A stretch of DNA of 64,000 bases, from assembly GCF_016863195.1 (NCBI RefSeq), contig NZ_BOOK01000032.1, positions 124,001-188,000 on the forward strand. Direction: 5' to 3'. The notes beneath the pieces were generated by a model. The model ran no database searches, was not told where the DNA came from, and saw nothing but the letters and a program-made list of their open reading frames with translations. Below are positions 1-14,212 of the stretch, piece after piece. How positions within the stretch are numbered: the first letter of the stretch is position 1; each line of letters opens with the position of its first letter. The stretch is from Paraplanobispora takensis (GTDB taxonomy: Bacteria; Actinomycetota; Actinomycetes; Streptosporangiales; Streptosporangiaceae). A program made the position numbers and the translations under genes.

Positions 1-1664
1 GGCTCGGCCGGGGGCTCGGCCGGGGCGGACAGGGACCGGGCCACGGCGGCGGGGAGCTCGGCCAGGCGGTGGGCGGGCAGTTCCAGGACGGTGACGTCCT
101 CGCTCCAGGGGGCCGTCTGAGCGACGATCGCCCGTGCCTGCTTCTTGGTCAGGCCGTCGCGCGCCTTGATGAGGGCCTCGCGCCAGGTGTTGGCGATCTT
201 GCCGTGGGCGTTGTCGAGGACGCGGCGCAGGAGGCGCTCCCCGTCCGCCGCGGGAAGCGGCCGCCGTACGGCATGGATCGTCGAGCCGGTGACGGTGAGG
301 TCGTAGACGGAGGCCAGGAGCGCGGTGGGCAGGTCCTTCGGCGGGGCGGCGAGGGTGACCCGGACACGGCGGGCCCGGGCGGCCAGGAGCAGCCGGGGCA
401 GCACGGCCTCCAGCCCGGCCGGTACGGCCACCGCGACGTCGGCGGGATCACCGGCGTACGGCTTGGCGAGCCAGGTCGTCAGCCGCGCCCGCGGCACCTT
501 CGGCAGCACGTCCCGCGGCCACTCACCCACCAGCACCGCCGGCCGGAACACCCCCTCGGCCCCGGCCTCGGACCCCTCTCCCGCCTCGGGCGCGGAAGAG
601 CCCGTCCCGGCGGCGGGGTGGGACGTGCCCGAGCCGGGGGAGGGCGTCCCCGGGGCGCCGGAGGCGGGGTGGGACGCGACCGGGGTTTCCCGGGTGGGGT
701 GGGATTCGATGGATTGGGGGCCGTGGGTGTAGATGGCGGTGCTGAGGGCGTCGACGCGGGCGGCGACGGCGGGCCAGGTTTTGGTGGTGGGGCGCAGGAT
801 GTACAGGTCGGCGGCAGAGCCGATGGCTTCGGCGCCGAAATAGCGGTTGAAGTCCGGATAGATCGCCTCGTTGACCAGATTGAGCGCCGACAGCGCGTGC
901 TGGACCTTCAACGCCAGCGCCGGGGTGTGCTCGCCGGCGCCGTACGCCAGCAGGATCCGCCCCCGCTCGCGGTCGCCGAGCCCCTCCACCGCGCGGGCGG
1001 CGAACAGGCCGATGCCCTCCGGGGTGTACGGCGGGTCGGTGACGGCCAGGTCGGCCCAGCCCCGGACCGAGGGGGGCAGGCCCAGGCGCAGGTCGGTCCA
1101 GCGGGTGCGGATGTTCAGCCCGAACCGGTCGGCCTGCTCGGCGATGTAGGCCAGGATGCGCTCGTCGATGTCCACCACGGCCACCTCGGCGCGCGGCTGC
1201 AGCATCGCCGTGGCCAGCGAGGTCAGGTCGTGGTCGCCGACGCACAATACCCGGGCCCCGGGCAGCCAGAACCGGGCCTCCATCAGCAGCGCCCGCCGTA
1301 CCACCGTGTCGGCGGTGGCGGCCACGTGGTCGAGGGCCTGCCGCCCGCGCGGAGCCTTGGCGATCAGCTCCTCCATCCGGGCGAGCAGCTCGCCGTGCCC
1401 GTCGAGCAGGTGCGCGACCGGGTCGGCCGGGCCCGGGGCGCCGGTGCCCAGGCCGGGCAGCGGCTCGCGGAGCCGGAAGCGGTCGCCGGAGCGCTCCAGT
1501 TCGACCGCCCGCAGCAGGGCCTCGATCGCCCGCCGCGAGGTCGCGGTCTCCCGTACGAGCTCGGCCAGCGTCCACCACCGTCCGCCGCCGAGCAGGGCCA
1601 GCGCCGTCCGCAACCGCCTGCCGTCCACGCCCGCCCGTTCGAGCAGCTCATCGATGCCGTTCAT
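1..1664 (-). CDS. BpsA/DUF43-like aminopropyltransferase family protein (partial)
   Basis: The frame stays open from an ATG at 1664 to the left edge, so the C-terminus is missing. Residues 1-60 look like a winged helix (MNGIDELLERAG...). A Rossmann-type methyltransferase-like fold follows, with CVGDHDLTSLA, VVDIDERILAYI and TDPPYTPEGI. This GDxDL plus DPPYTPEG pairing is typical of the DUF43 family, whose archaeal member BpsA adds two aminopropyl groups to spermidine; RNA/DNA N-methyltransferases share the DPPY motif. A Pro/Ser/Gly-rich linker at about 560-720 bp, with three SHP(A/T) repeats, separates it from a second conserved C-terminal part containing an NAHGKIANTWREALIKA motif. The gene is divergent from gltB. 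The family assignment is by motif recognition; the substrate is unknown, and branched polyamine synthesis is only an inference. Confidence 0.72.
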   Translation of the reverse strand, partial: MNGIDELLERAGVDGRRLRTALALLGGGRWWTLAELVRETATSRRAIEALLRAVELERSGDRFRLREPLPGLGTGAPGPADPVAHLLDGHGELLARMEELIAKAPRGRQALDHVAATADTVVRRALLMEARFWLPGARVLCVGDHDLTSLATAMLQPRAEVAVVDIDERILAYIAEQADRFGLNIRTRWTDLRLGLPPSVRGWADLAVTDPPYTPEGIGLFAARAVEGLGDRERGRILLAYGAGEHTPALALKVQHALSALNLVNEAIYPDFNRYFGAEAIGSAADLYILRPTTKTWPAVAARVDALSTAIYTHGPQSIESHPTRETPVASHPASGAPGTPSPGSGTSHPAAGTGSSAPEAGEGSEAGAEGVFRPAVLVGEWPRDVLPKVPRARLTTWLAKPYAGDPADVAVAVPAGLEAVLPRLLLAARARRVRVTLAAPPKDLPTALLASVYDLTVTGSTIHAVRRPLPAADGERLLRRVLDNAHGKIANTWREALIKARDGLTKKQARAIVAQTAPWSEDVTVLELPAHRLAELPAAVARSLSAPAEPPAE

Positions 1665-1868
1665 GGGCCCAACCCTAAAGGTCCGCCCCGGAATAACCGC
1701 TCCTCACCACTCGTTGGCCAAATCGCTGGAAGCGGTGTGAAATGGTCGCTATGTGGACCGGGTAGGCAGCTTTCCGGCAGGGTACGGTAATGTCTACACA
1801 CCACGCAGCAGGGCCAACGTCGTCCCTTCGCTTGCCAAGCCAAAGCAGAAGACGACGGGAGGGATTCA

Positions 1869-6395
<4,527 letters not shown>

Positions 6396-6409
6396 GGGAG
6401 GTAACACCG

Positions 6410-7888
6410 ATGGCTGACCCGAAGGGTTTCCTGAACCACGGGCGCGAGCTGCCGGCGCGCCGCCCGGTGGACGTCCGCATCCGCGACTGGCGGGAGGTCT
6501 ACGAGGACTTCCCCGCCCCGAAGCTGACCAAGCAGGCGTCCCGCTGCATGGACTGCGGCATCCCGTTCTGCCACAACGGCTGCCCGCTCGGGAACCTCAT
6601 CCCCGAGTGGAACGACCTGGTCTACCGCGACGACTGGCGCGAGGCGATCGAGCGGCTGCACGCCACCAACAACTTCCCGGAGTTCACCGGCCGCCTGTGC
6701 CCGGCTCCGTGTGAGGCGGCGTGCGTCCTCGGCATCAACTCCGACCCCGTCGCCATCAAGCGGGTCGAGGTCGAGATCATCGACCGCGCCTTCGACGAGG
6801 GCTGGGTCACCCCGCAGATCCCGGCCTCCAGGACCGGCAGGCGCGTGGCGGTCGTCGGCTCGGGCCCCGCGGGCCTGGCCGCCGCCCAGCAGCTCACCCG
6901 CGCCGGGCACGACGTGGTGGTCTTCGAGCGGGCCGACCGCATCGGCGGCCTGCTGCGCTACGGCATCCCCGAGTTCAAGATGGAGAAGCGGCACATCGAC
7001 CGCCGGCTCGAGCAGATGCGGGCCGAGGGCACCGAGTTCCGCACCGGCGTCAACGTCGGCGTGGACGTCACCGCCGCCCAGCTGCGCGAGGAGTTCGACG
7101 CCGTCGTGCTGGCCGGTGGCGCCACCCAGTGGCGGGACCTGCCCGTCGCCGGGCGCGACCTGGCGGGCGTCCACCAGGCGATGGAGTACCTCCCCCCGGC
7201 CAACAAGGTCCAGGAGGGCGACTTCGCCGAGTCCCCGATCTCGGCCCAGGGCAAGCACGTGGTCGTGATCGGCGGCGGCGACACCGGCGCCGACTGCATC
7301 GGCACCGCCATCCGCCAGGGCGCCGCCTCGGTGACCCAGCTGGAGATCATGCCGCAGCCCCCGGCCTCCCGCCCCGGCAGCCAGCCGTGGCCCACGTTCC
7401 CCATCCTGTTCAAGACGGAGAGCGCCCACGAGGAACTGGCCGACGGCGGCGGCGACCGGGTCTACGCGGTCTCCACCACCGAGTTCGTCGGCGACGCCGA
7501 CGGCAACGTCCGGGCGCTGCGCCTGGTCGAGGTCGAGGGCCCGCAGAACGGTTTCAAGCCGATCCCCGGCACCGAGCGGGAGATCCCGGCCGAGCTGGTC
7601 ACCCTGTCGATGGGCTTCCTCGGCCCGGAGAAGGGCGCGCTGCTGCAGGACCTGGCCGCCGAGGGCGGCGAGGACTTCTACGACGCCCGCGGCAACGTCG
7701 CCCGCGACAAGGGCTACCAGTCGAAGGTGGAGGGCGTCTTCGTCGCCGGTGACATGGGCCGCGGCCAGTCGCTGATCGTCTGGGCGATCGCCGAGGGCCG
7801 CTCGGCCGCCGCGGCGGCCGACCGCTACCTCACCGGGCAGAGCGCCCTGCCGGTGGCGATCCCGCCGACCGCCCGTCCGCTGGTCTGA
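6410..7888 (+). CDS. gltD: Glutamate synthase (NADPH), small subunit
   Basis: GOGAT beta subunit, 492 aa. It takes electrons from NADPH to FAD and through [4Fe-4S] clusters to GltB. The start is ATG at 6410, with GGGAGG 8-9 nt upstream; the same frame is open further upstream but overlaps gltB. The N-terminal ferredoxin-like region has two cysteine sets: C46, C49, C54, C58 (CMDCGIPFCHNGC) and C97, C101, C105 (CPAPCEAAC). The FAD-binding motif GSGPAG is at 150-155 and the NADPH-binding GGGDTG at 288-293. A C-terminal VAGDMGRGQSLIVWAI segment closes the FAD site. Partner gltB lies immediately upstream and a strong hairpin terminator follows. Confidence 0.98.
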   Translation: MADPKGFLNHGRELPARRPVDVRIRDWREVYEDFPAPKLTKQASRCMDCGIPFCHNGCPLGNLIPEWNDLVYRDDWREAIERLHATNNFPEFTGRLCPAPCEAACVLGINSDPVAIKRVEVEIIDRAFDEGWVTPQIPASRTGRRVAVVGSGPAGLAAAQQLTRAGHDVVVFERADRIGGLLRYGIPEFKMEKRHIDRRLEQMRAEGTEFRTGVNVGVDVTAAQLREEFDAVVLAGGATQWRDLPVAGRDLAGVHQAMEYLPPANKVQEGDFAESPISAQGKHVVVIGGGDTGADCIGTAIRQGAASVTQLEIMPQPPASRPGSQPWPTFPILFKTESAHEELADGGGDRVYAVSTTEFVGDADGNVRALRLVEVEGPQNGFKPIPGTEREIPAELVTLSMGFLGPEKGALLQDLAAEGGEDFYDARGNVARDKGYQSKVEGVFVAGDMGRGQSLIVWAIAEGRSAAAAADRYLTGQSALPVAIPPTARPLV

Positions 7889-7938
7889 CGTCCCGGGGTC
7901 CCCTCCGCCGGACCCCGGACCTCGGCTTCCGGCTCGCC

Positions 7939-7994
7939 GAACCCGTCCCCACGCTCCATCCCGCCGTCCGGCGAGGGAGCGCGGGGACGGGTTC
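7939..7994 (+). terminator. Hairpin terminator after gltBD
   Basis: A 19-nt left arm (7939-7957) pairs with 7976-7994 with a single A-C mismatch, around an 18-nt loop. There is no long U-tract, as is common in actinobacteria. It lies 50 nt after the gltD stop. Confidence 0.8.
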
Positions 7995-8045
7995 TCGCGT
8001 TTCCCGAGGGGACGGCCGCCGGGACCCGCCAGGCGCGTAAGGTCG

Positions 8046-8063
8046 GAGATATAGCTATATCTC
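8046..8063. promoter_or_regulatory. 18-bp perfect palindrome upstream of protease gene (candidate operator)
   Basis: gagatatagctatatctc is a perfect inverted repeat in an A/T-rich patch, 73 bp before the protease start. A related half (ggctatat) recurs at 8083-8090. The size and symmetry suit a dimeric repressor operator (PadR, GntR or TetR type), but no regulator gene is adjacent. Confidence 0.5.
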
Positions 8064-8135
8064 GGGTTCGAATTGCTTTGGTGGCTATATGCCTGAAAGA
8101 TGCTTCTTCTTGGTTCCGGCAGGCATGGAGAGTCG

Positions 8136-9845
<1,710 letters not shown>

Positions 9846-9861
9846 TCAGGCGGCGACGGCG

Positions 9862-9898
9862 GCCGGCCCGGCCGGGAGTCCTTCCCCGCCGGGCCGGC
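9862..9898 (+). terminator. Hairpin terminator after protease gene
   Basis: The 11-bp perfect arms gccggcccggc (9862-9872) and gccgggccggc (9888-9898) flank a 15-nt loop that can itself pair partly (ggga/tccc). Directly after it, a 16-bp unit (ccggacgggcggcgta) occurs twice at 9903-9934. Confidence 0.65.
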
Positions 9899-9982
9899 GC
9901 GCCGGACGGGCGGCGTACCGGACGGGCGGCGTACCGGAACCGGGCCTGCCGCCCGCCCGGCCGTACCGCTTAGCGTGGAACC

Positions 9983-10366
9983 ATGACGTATCACCTCATC
10001 GGGCAGGCCGCGATGGTGGTGCACTTCCTCTTCCTGGCCTTCATGGCCGTCGGCGGCTTCCTCGCCTGGCGCCGGCCCCGCCTCATCTGGGCTCACCTCG
10101 CCGTCGCCGCCTGGGGCGTGCTCTCCGTCGTCACCGGCGTGGAATGCCCGCTGACCGTCGTGGAGGACTGGGGGCGGCGCAACGCCGGAGAGCAGGGCCT
10201 GCCGCCCTCCGGATTCATCGACCACTACATCGAAGGGGTGATCTACCCGGAGGAGCACACCGGCCTCGCCAGAGTGGCCGTCGCCGCCCTCGTGATCATC
10301 TCGTGGGCGGGCTTCCTGCGGCTGAGGGCGAGAGCCGGCTCGCCACCCCCCGTCACCCGGGAGTAG
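9983..10366 (+). CDS. DUF2784 family small membrane protein
   Basis: 127 aa with three hydrophobic helices (about 10-28, 38-54 and 95-112). The layout and the central EDWGRRNAGE and GFIDHYIEGVIYP stretches are characteristic of DUF2784, a family of unknown function in the inner membrane. The ATG at 9983 is chosen because the frame is closed upstream; no strong Shine-Dalgarno is visible. It lies 78 nt before pyk on the same strand and could be co-transcribed with it. No catalytic motif can be identified. Confidence 0.8.
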   Translation: MTYHLIGQAAMVVHFLFLAFMAVGGFLAWRRPRLIWAHLAVAAWGVLSVVTGVECPLTVVEDWGRRNAGEQGLPPSGFIDHYIEGVIYPEEHTGLARVAVAALVIISWAGFLRLRARAGSPPPVTRE

Positions 10367-10385
10367 CATCATGTCACCGAGTTTT

Positions 10386-10395
10386 TCACCGGTGA
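10386..10395. promoter_or_regulatory. Short palindrome between DUF2784 gene and pyk
   Basis: tcaccggtga is a perfect 10-bp palindrome about 50 nt upstream of the pyk start, followed by a TATGAC sequence that could act as a -10 element. A regulatory role is speculative. Confidence 0.25.
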
Positions 10396-10444
10396 TATGA
10401 CCCTCGTCACTCCCCAGTGGTCTGTACCAATTAAGGTGGGACCC

Positions 10445-11875
10445 GTGACTCGTCGCGCGAAAATCGTCTGCACTCTCGGCCCCGCCACATCCTCACCCGA
10501 ACGCCTGCGTGAACTCATCACGGCCGGCATGGACGTGGCCCGTTTCAACCTCAGCCACGGCAGCCACGAGCTGCACAAAGAGGTCTACGACAGGGTGAGG
10601 GAGGTCGCCGCCGAGCTCGGCCGCGGCGTAGGCGTGCTCGCCGACCTGCAGGGCCCCAAGATCCGCGTCGGCAAGTTCGCGGAGGGTCCCGTCCGCCTCG
10701 GCTTCGGCGACGTCTTCACCATCACCACCGAAGAGGTCCCCGGCGACCGCGAACAGGTCTCCACCACCTACCTGGGCCTGCCCAAGGACGTCCGCCCCGG
10801 CGACAGCATCCTCGTCGACGACGGCCGCGTGCACCTGGAGGTCACCCGCGTCGACGGGCCCCGCGTCACCACCCGCGTCGTCATCGGCGGCATGATCTCC
10901 GACAACAAGGGCCTCAACCTGCCCGGCGTCAACGTCAGCGCCCCCGCCCTCACCGACAAGGACGAGGCCGACCTCCGCTGGGCCCTGCGCACCGGCTTCG
11001 ACCTCATCGCCCTGTCCTTCGTGCGCCGCCCCTCCGACGCCGACGTCGTGCGCAACATCATGGAACAGGAGGCCGTCCGCCTCCCGCTGCTCGCCAAGAT
11101 CGAGAAGCCGCAGGCCGTCGAACGCCTCCCCGAGATCATCGAAGCCTTCGACGGCATCATGGTCGCCCGCGGCGACCTCGGCGTCGAGCTCCCCCTCGAA
11201 GAGGTCCCGATCGTCCAGAAGCGCGCCATCGAACTGTGCCGAGAGAAGGCCCGCCCCGTCATCGTCGCCACCCAGATGCTCGACTCGATGATGAACGCCC
11301 CCCGCCCCACCCGCGCCGAGGCCTCCGACGTCGCCTACGCCGTCATGGACGGCGCCGACGCCGTCATGCTCTCCGGCGAGACCTCCGTCGGCAACTACCC
11401 CATCGAGTCCGTCGCCACGATGAGCCGCATCGCCACCGCCGCCGAGCGGTCGGTGCTGGAGGCCACCCACAGCCTCGACCGGCTCCCCGAGACCACCGGC
11501 GGCGCCATCGCCCGCGCCGCCGCCGAGGTCGGCGCCATCGTCGGCGCCAAGGCCCTGGTCGCCTTCACCATGTCCGGCGAGACCGCCCGCCGCCTGGCCC
11601 GCTATCGCTCGCCCATCCCGCTGCTGGCCTTCACCTCCTCGCCCCACGTGCGCAACCAGCTCGCCCTGACCTGGGGCGTGGAGACCTTCGAGGTCCCCTT
11701 CGTCCACCACACCGACGACATGGTCCGCCAGGTCGAGGCCTCCCTGCTCGCCCACGCCCGCCTGGAGAAGGGCGACAAGGTCGTCATCGTCGCCGGCTCC
11801 CCGCCCGGCACCGCAGGCTCCACCAACGCCCTGCGCGTGCACACCATCGGCTCCGCCGTCGCCCACCCGAGCTGA
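10445..11875 (+). CDS. pyk: Pyruvate kinase
   Basis: Last step of glycolysis: phosphoenolpyruvate plus ADP to pyruvate plus ATP. 476 aa from the GTG at 10445, which has AAGGTGGG just upstream and gives the usual N-terminus (VTRRAKIVCTLGPATSS). An ATG 48 nt earlier is in frame but would add a non-conserved extension. The barrel contains GMDVARFNLSHG, the substrate-binding LLAKIEKPQAVE and MVARGDLGVELP, and the signature MNAPRPTRAEASDVA. The C-terminal domain carries TMSGETARRLARYR, part of the allosteric effector region. A perfect 13-bp hairpin follows. Proximity to pdtaR and polA matches the conserved actinobacterial order. Confidence 0.97.
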   Translation: MTRRAKIVCTLGPATSSPERLRELITAGMDVARFNLSHGSHELHKEVYDRVREVAAELGRGVGVLADLQGPKIRVGKFAEGPVRLGFGDVFTITTEEVPGDREQVSTTYLGLPKDVRPGDSILVDDGRVHLEVTRVDGPRVTTRVVIGGMISDNKGLNLPGVNVSAPALTDKDEADLRWALRTGFDLIALSFVRRPSDADVVRNIMEQEAVRLPLLAKIEKPQAVERLPEIIEAFDGIMVARGDLGVELPLEEVPIVQKRAIELCREKARPVIVATQMLDSMMNAPRPTRAEASDVAYAVMDGADAVMLSGETSVGNYPIESVATMSRIATAAERSVLEATHSLDRLPETTGGAIARAAAEVGAIVGAKALVAFTMSGETARRLARYRSPIPLLAFTSSPHVRNQLALTWGVETFEVPFVHHTDDMVRQVEASLLAHARLEKGDKVVIVAGSPPGTAGSTNALRVHTIGSAVAHPS

Positions 11876-11911
11876 CCTCCGCCGGGTACGGCTCCCGCAT
11901 CCCGCCCCCGA

Positions 11912-11940
11912 GCCTGCGCCGTCCGACGGACGGCGCAGGC
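11912..11940 (+). terminator. Hairpin terminator after pyk
   Basis: The perfect 13-bp stem gcctgcgccgtcc / ggacggcgcaggc has a 3-nt loop and lies 37 nt after the pyk stop. Confidence 0.8.
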
Positions 11941-12226
11941 CCAGGTGCTCCACGCCCCCAGACGGGTGAGTCCTGACGGGGTGGAGCCGTGACCCACGGC
12001 GGCCGGCAGGCCCCCCGCGGGGCGCGTCCGGGGCAGGGCGGGTGTCGCCCACCCGGGCTGCGCCGCATGGCAGAGGGGTCCGGTCTCGAGGTGGGTGTGG
12101 AAGCGGTGCAGGGTGCGAGGGCGATGTGCGACCGGCGGGCGCAGCCCTTTGGGCGTCGAAGCCCGCGCCCTTCTGCCGAGAAACGCGGACCCCGACGCGC
12201 ATCCCTGGGCGGCGCCCCACAACGGG
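11941..12226. other. Intergenic region without a supported gene
   Basis: Between the pyk terminator and the stop of the minus-strand HTH-LAGLIDADG gene. Frames here are GC-driven, with no homologous-looking protein, no ribosome-binding site and no clear hairpin. Confidence 0.5.
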
Positions 12227-12994
12227 TCAGTACTTCGGCCCCACGAACTCGTCCAACCGCTCCACAGCCTCCCTCCGGGCCACGGAGATGGTGTTGTACC
12301 GGGAGTAACGCCAGTCCACACCAAGCATGGTGAGCGCCTCTCCGCACAGTTCAAGGATGTCCTTGGACTCGTTGGTGAACAGATAACGGGGGTACTCGTA
12401 GCAACGATCACTGCCGTTGGAGTGGCGGCGGATGCGGTTCATGCCTCGGTAGCCGTCGGAGTGCATCAGGCCTCGGACGAAGAGTCCCGGGTGCTTCTTG
12501 AAGATCTCCCTCTGCCATGGCTCCAGCGCGATTCTGCGCTTGTGTTTTCGGCCAGGACCATGCTGAGGAAACAGGCAGAGCCAGTGCTTGGAGTAGCTCT
12601 TGACCTCCGTGCAGCCTTGGAGGTGACGGCGACTCACAGATGAGGTCGGCATCACCGCTGCCATGGTCTCTGCTGCGGCTTCTATCAACCCAGGCCAGTC
12701 ATCCCCACAGAAGACAGAGAGTTGATAGACCGCTTTTCGGCAGAGCGCGACGTGCCCGTCGCCTAGGTAGAGGCCGAGTAAATAGGCATAGGCCTCATGA
12801 TCCAACTCTCGCTTGTGGCAGCGAGGGCATGAATGGTGTCTCCTTAGATCTTCCGCATAGCTCGTCCGGCGGGATCCCGTTCGCCATTTCTGCACCGCGC
12901 CGAGGGAGACACCGCAGAGCTCGGCGACTTGACGATCAACCAGCCCGAGGGCGGAGAGGCGGAGCGCGCGGTCAACGGTTTCCCGGGGGTGCAT
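12227..12994 (-). CDS. HTH-LAGLIDADG protein (homing-endonuclease-like or regulator)
   Basis: 255 aa from ATG 12994; the frame is open further upstream, but through the tRNA gene. Residues 8-40 form a helix-turn-helix (LVDRQVAELCGVSLGAVQKW). A CPRCH knuckle is at 56-60. Two LAGLIDADG-type motifs follow: YLLGLYLGDGH with Asp79 and LFVRGLMHSDGY with Asp180, both acidic residues being present as in active two-motif nucleases. A basic segment (GRKHKRRI) lies between them. It is not inside an intron or intein. It is transcribed toward pyk and lies directly downstream of a tRNA gene and its terminator. The base composition is visibly less GC-rich than its neighbours, which suggests transfer. It could be a free-standing homing endonuclease or, like WhiA, a regulator that has kept the fold. 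No strong Shine-Dalgarno was seen. Confidence 0.7.
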   Translation of the reverse strand: MHPRETVDRALRLSALGLVDRQVAELCGVSLGAVQKWRTGSRRTSYAEDLRRHHSCPRCHKRELDHEAYAYLLGLYLGDGHVALCRKAVYQLSVFCGDDWPGLIEAAAETMAAVMPTSSVSRRHLQGCTEVKSYSKHWLCLFPQHGPGRKHKRRIALEPWQREIFKKHPGLFVRGLMHSDGYRGMNRIRRHSNGSDRCYEYPRYLFTNESKDILELCGEALTMLGVDWRYSRYNTISVARREAVERLDEFVGPKY

Positions 12995-13061
12995 GGTCCA
13001 ACCATGCCAGCTGTCACCGACAGTTTTTTGCCGACTACAGAAAGTGCCTGATGTGTCAGAG

Positions 13062-13084
13062 CCGTCCGATCTTGGATCGGACGG
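13062..13084 (-). terminator. Hairpin terminator after the tRNA gene
   Basis: The perfect 10-bp stem ccgtccgatc / gatcggacgg with a 3-nt loop begins 12 nt past the tRNA 3' end on the minus strand. It separates the tRNA from the HTH-LAGLIDADG gene. Confidence 0.7.
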
Positions 13085-13096
13085 TTCTGCTGCTTG

Positions 13097-13170
13097 TGCC
13101 CCGAGTGGGATTCGAACCCACACTGAATGGATTTTGAGGCCATCGACTCTGCCGATTGGTCTATCGGGGC
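13097..13170 (-). tRNA. tRNA with CAA anticodon, Leu-like but with short variable arm
   Basis: A 74-nt cloverleaf on the minus strand. The acceptor GCCCCGA / TCGGGGC pairs over 7 bp with discriminator A; CCA is not encoded. The D arm is GAC / GTC with an 11-nt loop, the 3-bp layout typical of tRNA-Leu. The anticodon arm ATGGC-CTCAAAA-TCCAT gives anticodon CAA (reads UUG) with a C-U mismatch at 31-39. The variable region is only 5 nt (TCAGT), whereas tRNA-Leu normally has a long variable arm. The T arm GTGGG-TTCGAAT-CCCAC is perfect. The identity is inferred from the anticodon. Confidence 0.85.
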
Positions 13171-13175
13171 AGATT

Positions 13176-13191
13176 TCTGGACTTGTCCAGA
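13176..13191. promoter_or_regulatory. Inverted repeat at the 5' end of the tRNA gene
   Basis: tctggac-tt-gtccaga (7-bp arms) lies 5 bp before the tRNA 5' end, in the 110-bp spacer to the divergent pdtaR gene. It may sit in the tRNA promoter or leader; the role is unknown. Confidence 0.3.
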
Positions 13192-13280
13192 TTGCCAGCA
13201 GCTCAGAGCTTACCTGGAAGTAGATCACTCGGCGGCACCGGCGTGGTCCTAATCTAGCGGACGTCGGTACTCTCTTGCTC

Positions 13281-13871
13281 GTGAGTACGCAGCGGCGAGT
13301 GGTGATCGCGGAAGACGAGGCGTTGATCCGCCTCGACCTCAAGGAGATGCTGGAAGAGGACGGGTATGCCGTCGTCGGTGAGGCCGGGGACGGTGAGGCG
13401 GCGGTCAAGCTGGCGCTGGAGCTCAGGCCCGATCTGGTGATCCTGGACGTGAAGATGCCCATTCTGGATGGGATCTCGGCCGCTGAGCAGATCGTCTCGC
13501 AGCGGATCGCGCCGTGTCTGATCTTGACGGCGTTCTCGCAGCGGGATCTGGTGGAGCGGGCAAGGGACGCGGGGGCGATGGCCTATCTGGTCAAGCCGTT
13601 CACGAAGTCCGATCTGGTTCCGGCGATCGAGATGGCGGTGAGCCGCCATGAGGAGATCGCCGCGCTGGAGCGGGAGGTCGGCTCGCTGTCGGAGCGGCTG
13701 GAGACGCGCAAGCTGGTGGAGCGGGCCAAGGGGCTGCTCATGGCCGAGCACGGGTGGAGCGAGCCGCAGGCGTTCCGGTGGATTCAGAAGGCGTCGATGG
13801 ACCGCCGGCTGAGCATGCGCCAGGTGGCGCAGATCGTGGTCGGTGAGGCTTCCGGGACGAAGGAGGCTTGA
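13281..13871 (+). CDS. pdtaR: ANTAR-domain response regulator (PdtaR-like)
   Basis: 196 aa from GTG 13281. The N-terminal receiver domain has the acidic pair E11/D12, phospho-acceptor D56 in VILDVKMP, and LVKPF with the conserved lysine. The C-terminal ANTAR domain (about 135-190) has KLVERAKGLLMAEHGWSEPQAFRWIQ. ANTAR proteins bind paired RNA hexaloops and act as antiterminators, usually under a PdtaS-type histidine kinase. No kinase is in this window, which is normal because the mycobacterial pdtaS is also unlinked. Its position between pyk and polA is conserved in actinobacteria. A terminator follows at 13941. Confidence 0.92.
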   Translation: MSTQRRVVIAEDEALIRLDLKEMLEEDGYAVVGEAGDGEAAVKLALELRPDLVILDVKMPILDGISAAEQIVSQRIAPCLILTAFSQRDLVERARDAGAMAYLVKPFTKSDLVPAIEMAVSRHEEIAALEREVGSLSERLETRKLVERAKGLLMAEHGWSEPQAFRWIQKASMDRRLSMRQVAQIVVGEASGTKEA

Positions 13872-13940
13872 CAGGAGGCCCTGACAAGAGTCTGTCGGGT
13901 GCCCGTACGGCGCCGCCGTGGCGGGGAGTGACGTCGGCAA

Positions 13941-13977
13941 GCCCGTGCCCGTCTCGCAAGACGAGATCGGCACGGGC
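13941..13977 (+). terminator. Hairpin terminator after pdtaR
   Basis: gcccgtgcc pairs with ggcacgggc, and tctcg with cgaga, separated by a 2x2 internal loop. The hairpin is followed by ttt. Confidence 0.75.
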
Positions 13978-14137
13978 TTTCGCGTCTCCGGTGTGTCGGG
14001 TTGGAAAGATCGCAGGTCGGCGGTGACCATGGCTTTTGTACCTAGTAGCCGAAATGAATCGGTGTAATAACGAAGCGGTAACGTAGGCCTCTACTGTATC
14101 GACCTGTGACATCCGCTGGCTGTACTAACCGACACAC

Positions 14138-14159
14138 CCCCTGGCCACTCCGCCAGGGG
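14138..14159 (+). promoter_or_regulatory. Hairpin in the leader of the branched-chain amino-acid transport operon
   Basis: cccctggc (14138-14145) pairs with gccagggg (14152-14159) around a 6-nt loop, 53 nt before the start of the substrate-binding protein gene. The rest of 13978-14212 holds no gene and presumably contains the promoter; I see no clear consensus -35/-10. The hairpin could affect leader stability. Confidence 0.3.
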
Positions 14160-14212
14160 AGGGCATCTGTGAACCTGGTCCTGACAGTGGACCGGGTGAA
14201 AGGAAGGCAACC

